Positions 62,945 through 64,000 of a stretch of 64,000 bases of DNA are shown in pieces (position 1 is the stretch's first letter; every line of letters starts with the position of its first letter). The position numbers were made by a program, and so were the translations under genes. The stretch covers positions 15,966-79,965 of the forward strand of contig JAFXPL010000168.1 in assembly GCA_017527945.1 (NCBI GenBank), given 5' to 3'. The DNA is from Bacteroidales bacterium. Its GTDB lineage: Bacteria; Bacteroidota; Bacteroidia; Bacteroidales; WCHB1-69. The notes below the pieces were generated by a model. The model was given only the letters and a program-made list of their open reading frames with translations. It was not told the origin of the DNA and ran no database searches.

Positions 62945-63253
62945 ATGCGAATATTTTCTAAAAGCACACTCGTAGAGTAATATACAAAAAATCCAAAGTC
63001 AAGACAACCTTTGGAAGACTGGTACCTTATTACAAGTAAGGCTAACTGGCAAAACCTGAGTAACATCCGAAAAATGTTCAACAATGTGGATTATGTCGGC
63101 AATGATCGGTATGTGTTTAACATCAAAGGGAATCATTACCGCCTTGTTGTTGTGATAAGGTTCACGAAAGGTAGAGTGTTTATCCGATTTGTTGGAACGC
63201 ATGCTGAATACGAAAAAAACATTGTAGCGGAAAGCCCGACAGCGCGGCGGTAG
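62945..63253 (+). pseudogene. HigB-type (RelE-fold) toxin gene with stop at codon 12, no antitoxin
   Basis: The frame from ATG 62945 gives MRIFSKSTLVE, then TAA (62978-62980), then continues unbroken for 90 codons: YTKNPKSRQPLEDWY, NWQNLSNIRKMF, YVFNIKGNHYRLVVVIRF and VFIRFVGTHAEYEKN. The parts on both sides of the stop match the HigB family, in which a Phe or Tyr is expected where TAA stands. The toxin is an mRNA interferase in intact systems. The last ten codons (IVAESPTARR) run into a long hairpin element, and no HigA-type gene follows. The gene is probably dead; restart at a later codon would omit the first strand. Confidence 0.75.
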
Positions 63254-63336
63254 GGGATTACGTTTCCAGCGTTGGGCTGTGAATGTTTGTTTGCGACGCT
63301 TGGAAGCGTAGCCCCCTAAGCCGCGCCGGCTCGCCC
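63223..63336. repeat. GC-rich element with long imperfect hairpin
   Basis: Arms of about 33 bases pair between 63242 and 63326: GCGCGGCGGTAGGGG with CCCCCTAAGCCGCGC, then TACGTTTCCAGCGT with ACGCTTGGAAGCGTA, around a loop of about 17 bases. It is far richer in GC than its surroundings and supplies the last codons and the stop of the toxin remnant. It looks like an inserted extragenic palindromic element. Confidence 0.65.
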
Positions 63337-63389
63337 AAATAACAAAAACAAAAAAATAACATCCGGTTGTGGATATCCGAATATTTTTG

Positions 63390-63397
63390 TACCTTTG
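63390..63397 (+). promoter_or_regulatory. -7 box of pyruvate oxidoreductase gene
   Basis: TACCTTTG followed by cccgcc, leaving a leader of about 60 bases before the ATG at 63464, longer than most leaders in this window. Confidence 0.6.
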
Positions 63398-63454
63398 CCC
63401 GCCTATTTTGGCAAATTGGATTTTGTTAATAATCAACCAATTAAGAATTTATAA

Positions 63455-64000
<546 letters not shown>

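Overview
The window looks like chromosome from an anaerobic, polysaccharide-using member of the Bacteroidales (phylum Bacteroidota). The evidence is as follows. Most gene starts lack a Shine-Dalgarno sequence but sit 10-50 bases behind the Bacteroidota -7 box TAnnTTTG. There are three GH97 glycosidases, an S46 dipeptidyl peptidase, the type IX secretion protein PorV and a secreted protease carrying a type IX sorting domain. NusB is of the long Bacteroidota form, and a pyruvate:ferredoxin oxidoreductase gene starts at the right edge. Species or genus cannot be decided from the sequence. No phage, insertion sequence, CRISPR array or rRNA was seen.

Layout. 1-8.5 kb: end of an exported protein, prmA, a PepSY-like secreted protein, purA, then a tandem TldD/PmbA-like gene cut by an in-frame TAG, and a DAHP synthase/chorismate mutase. 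8.5-16.4 kb (minus): a 1,490-residue exported protein of unknown function, recG and a class III aminotransferase. 16.5-19.2 kb (plus): DPP-IV-like peptidase and thpR. 19.1-27.7 kb (minus): the conserved run coaE/ybbR-like/yajC/DUF1573/nusB, a coiled-coil membrane protein, alkaline phosphatase, ispF, porV and a PfkB kinase. 27.8-39.1 kb: carbohydrate region with three GH97 enzymes (one retaining-type, two SusB-like paralogues flanking msrA), a C-terminal processing protease and a beta-helix protein. 39.1-40.9 kb: a Y-family DNA polymerase with a YolD-like partner. 40.9-46.1 kb: a Bacteroidota-specific secreted protein, purine nucleoside phosphorylase, lpxK, phoH and an M23 peptidase. 46.3-51.2 kb: four-helix-bundle protein, C10 protease with sorting domain, low-complexity exported protein, tRNA-Gln(CTG) and udk. 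51.3-60.1 kb (minus): mtnN, DPP7-type S46 peptidase, AlgJ-like and MBOAT acyltransferases, upp, purB and a formylglycine-enzyme-fold lipoprotein. 60.2-64 kb: exported hypothetical, a decayed stretch, a small outer-membrane barrel protein, a broken HigB-type toxin gene and the start of the pyruvate oxidoreductase.

How the genes fit together. purA, purB, PNP, the PfkB kinase, mtnN, udk and upp cover purine and pyrimidine synthesis and salvage. PorV and the C10 protease link to type IX secretion. DPP-IV-like and DPP7-type peptidases plus the C10 protease fit peptide use. The three GH97 enzymes fit alpha-glucan and alpha-galactoside use.

The most unusual observations are: (a) the duplicated TldD/PmbA gene with a clean TAG inside its second copy and a degenerate HExxxH site; (b) an orphan HigB-like toxin gene with a stop at codon 12, no antitoxin, and a long hairpin element fused to its 3' end; (c) a set of intergenic 7-9-base degenerate tandem arrays, two of which share an octamer consensus and two of which are followed by the same 28-base palindrome; (d) a chimeric remnant locus at 61.8-62.16 kb.
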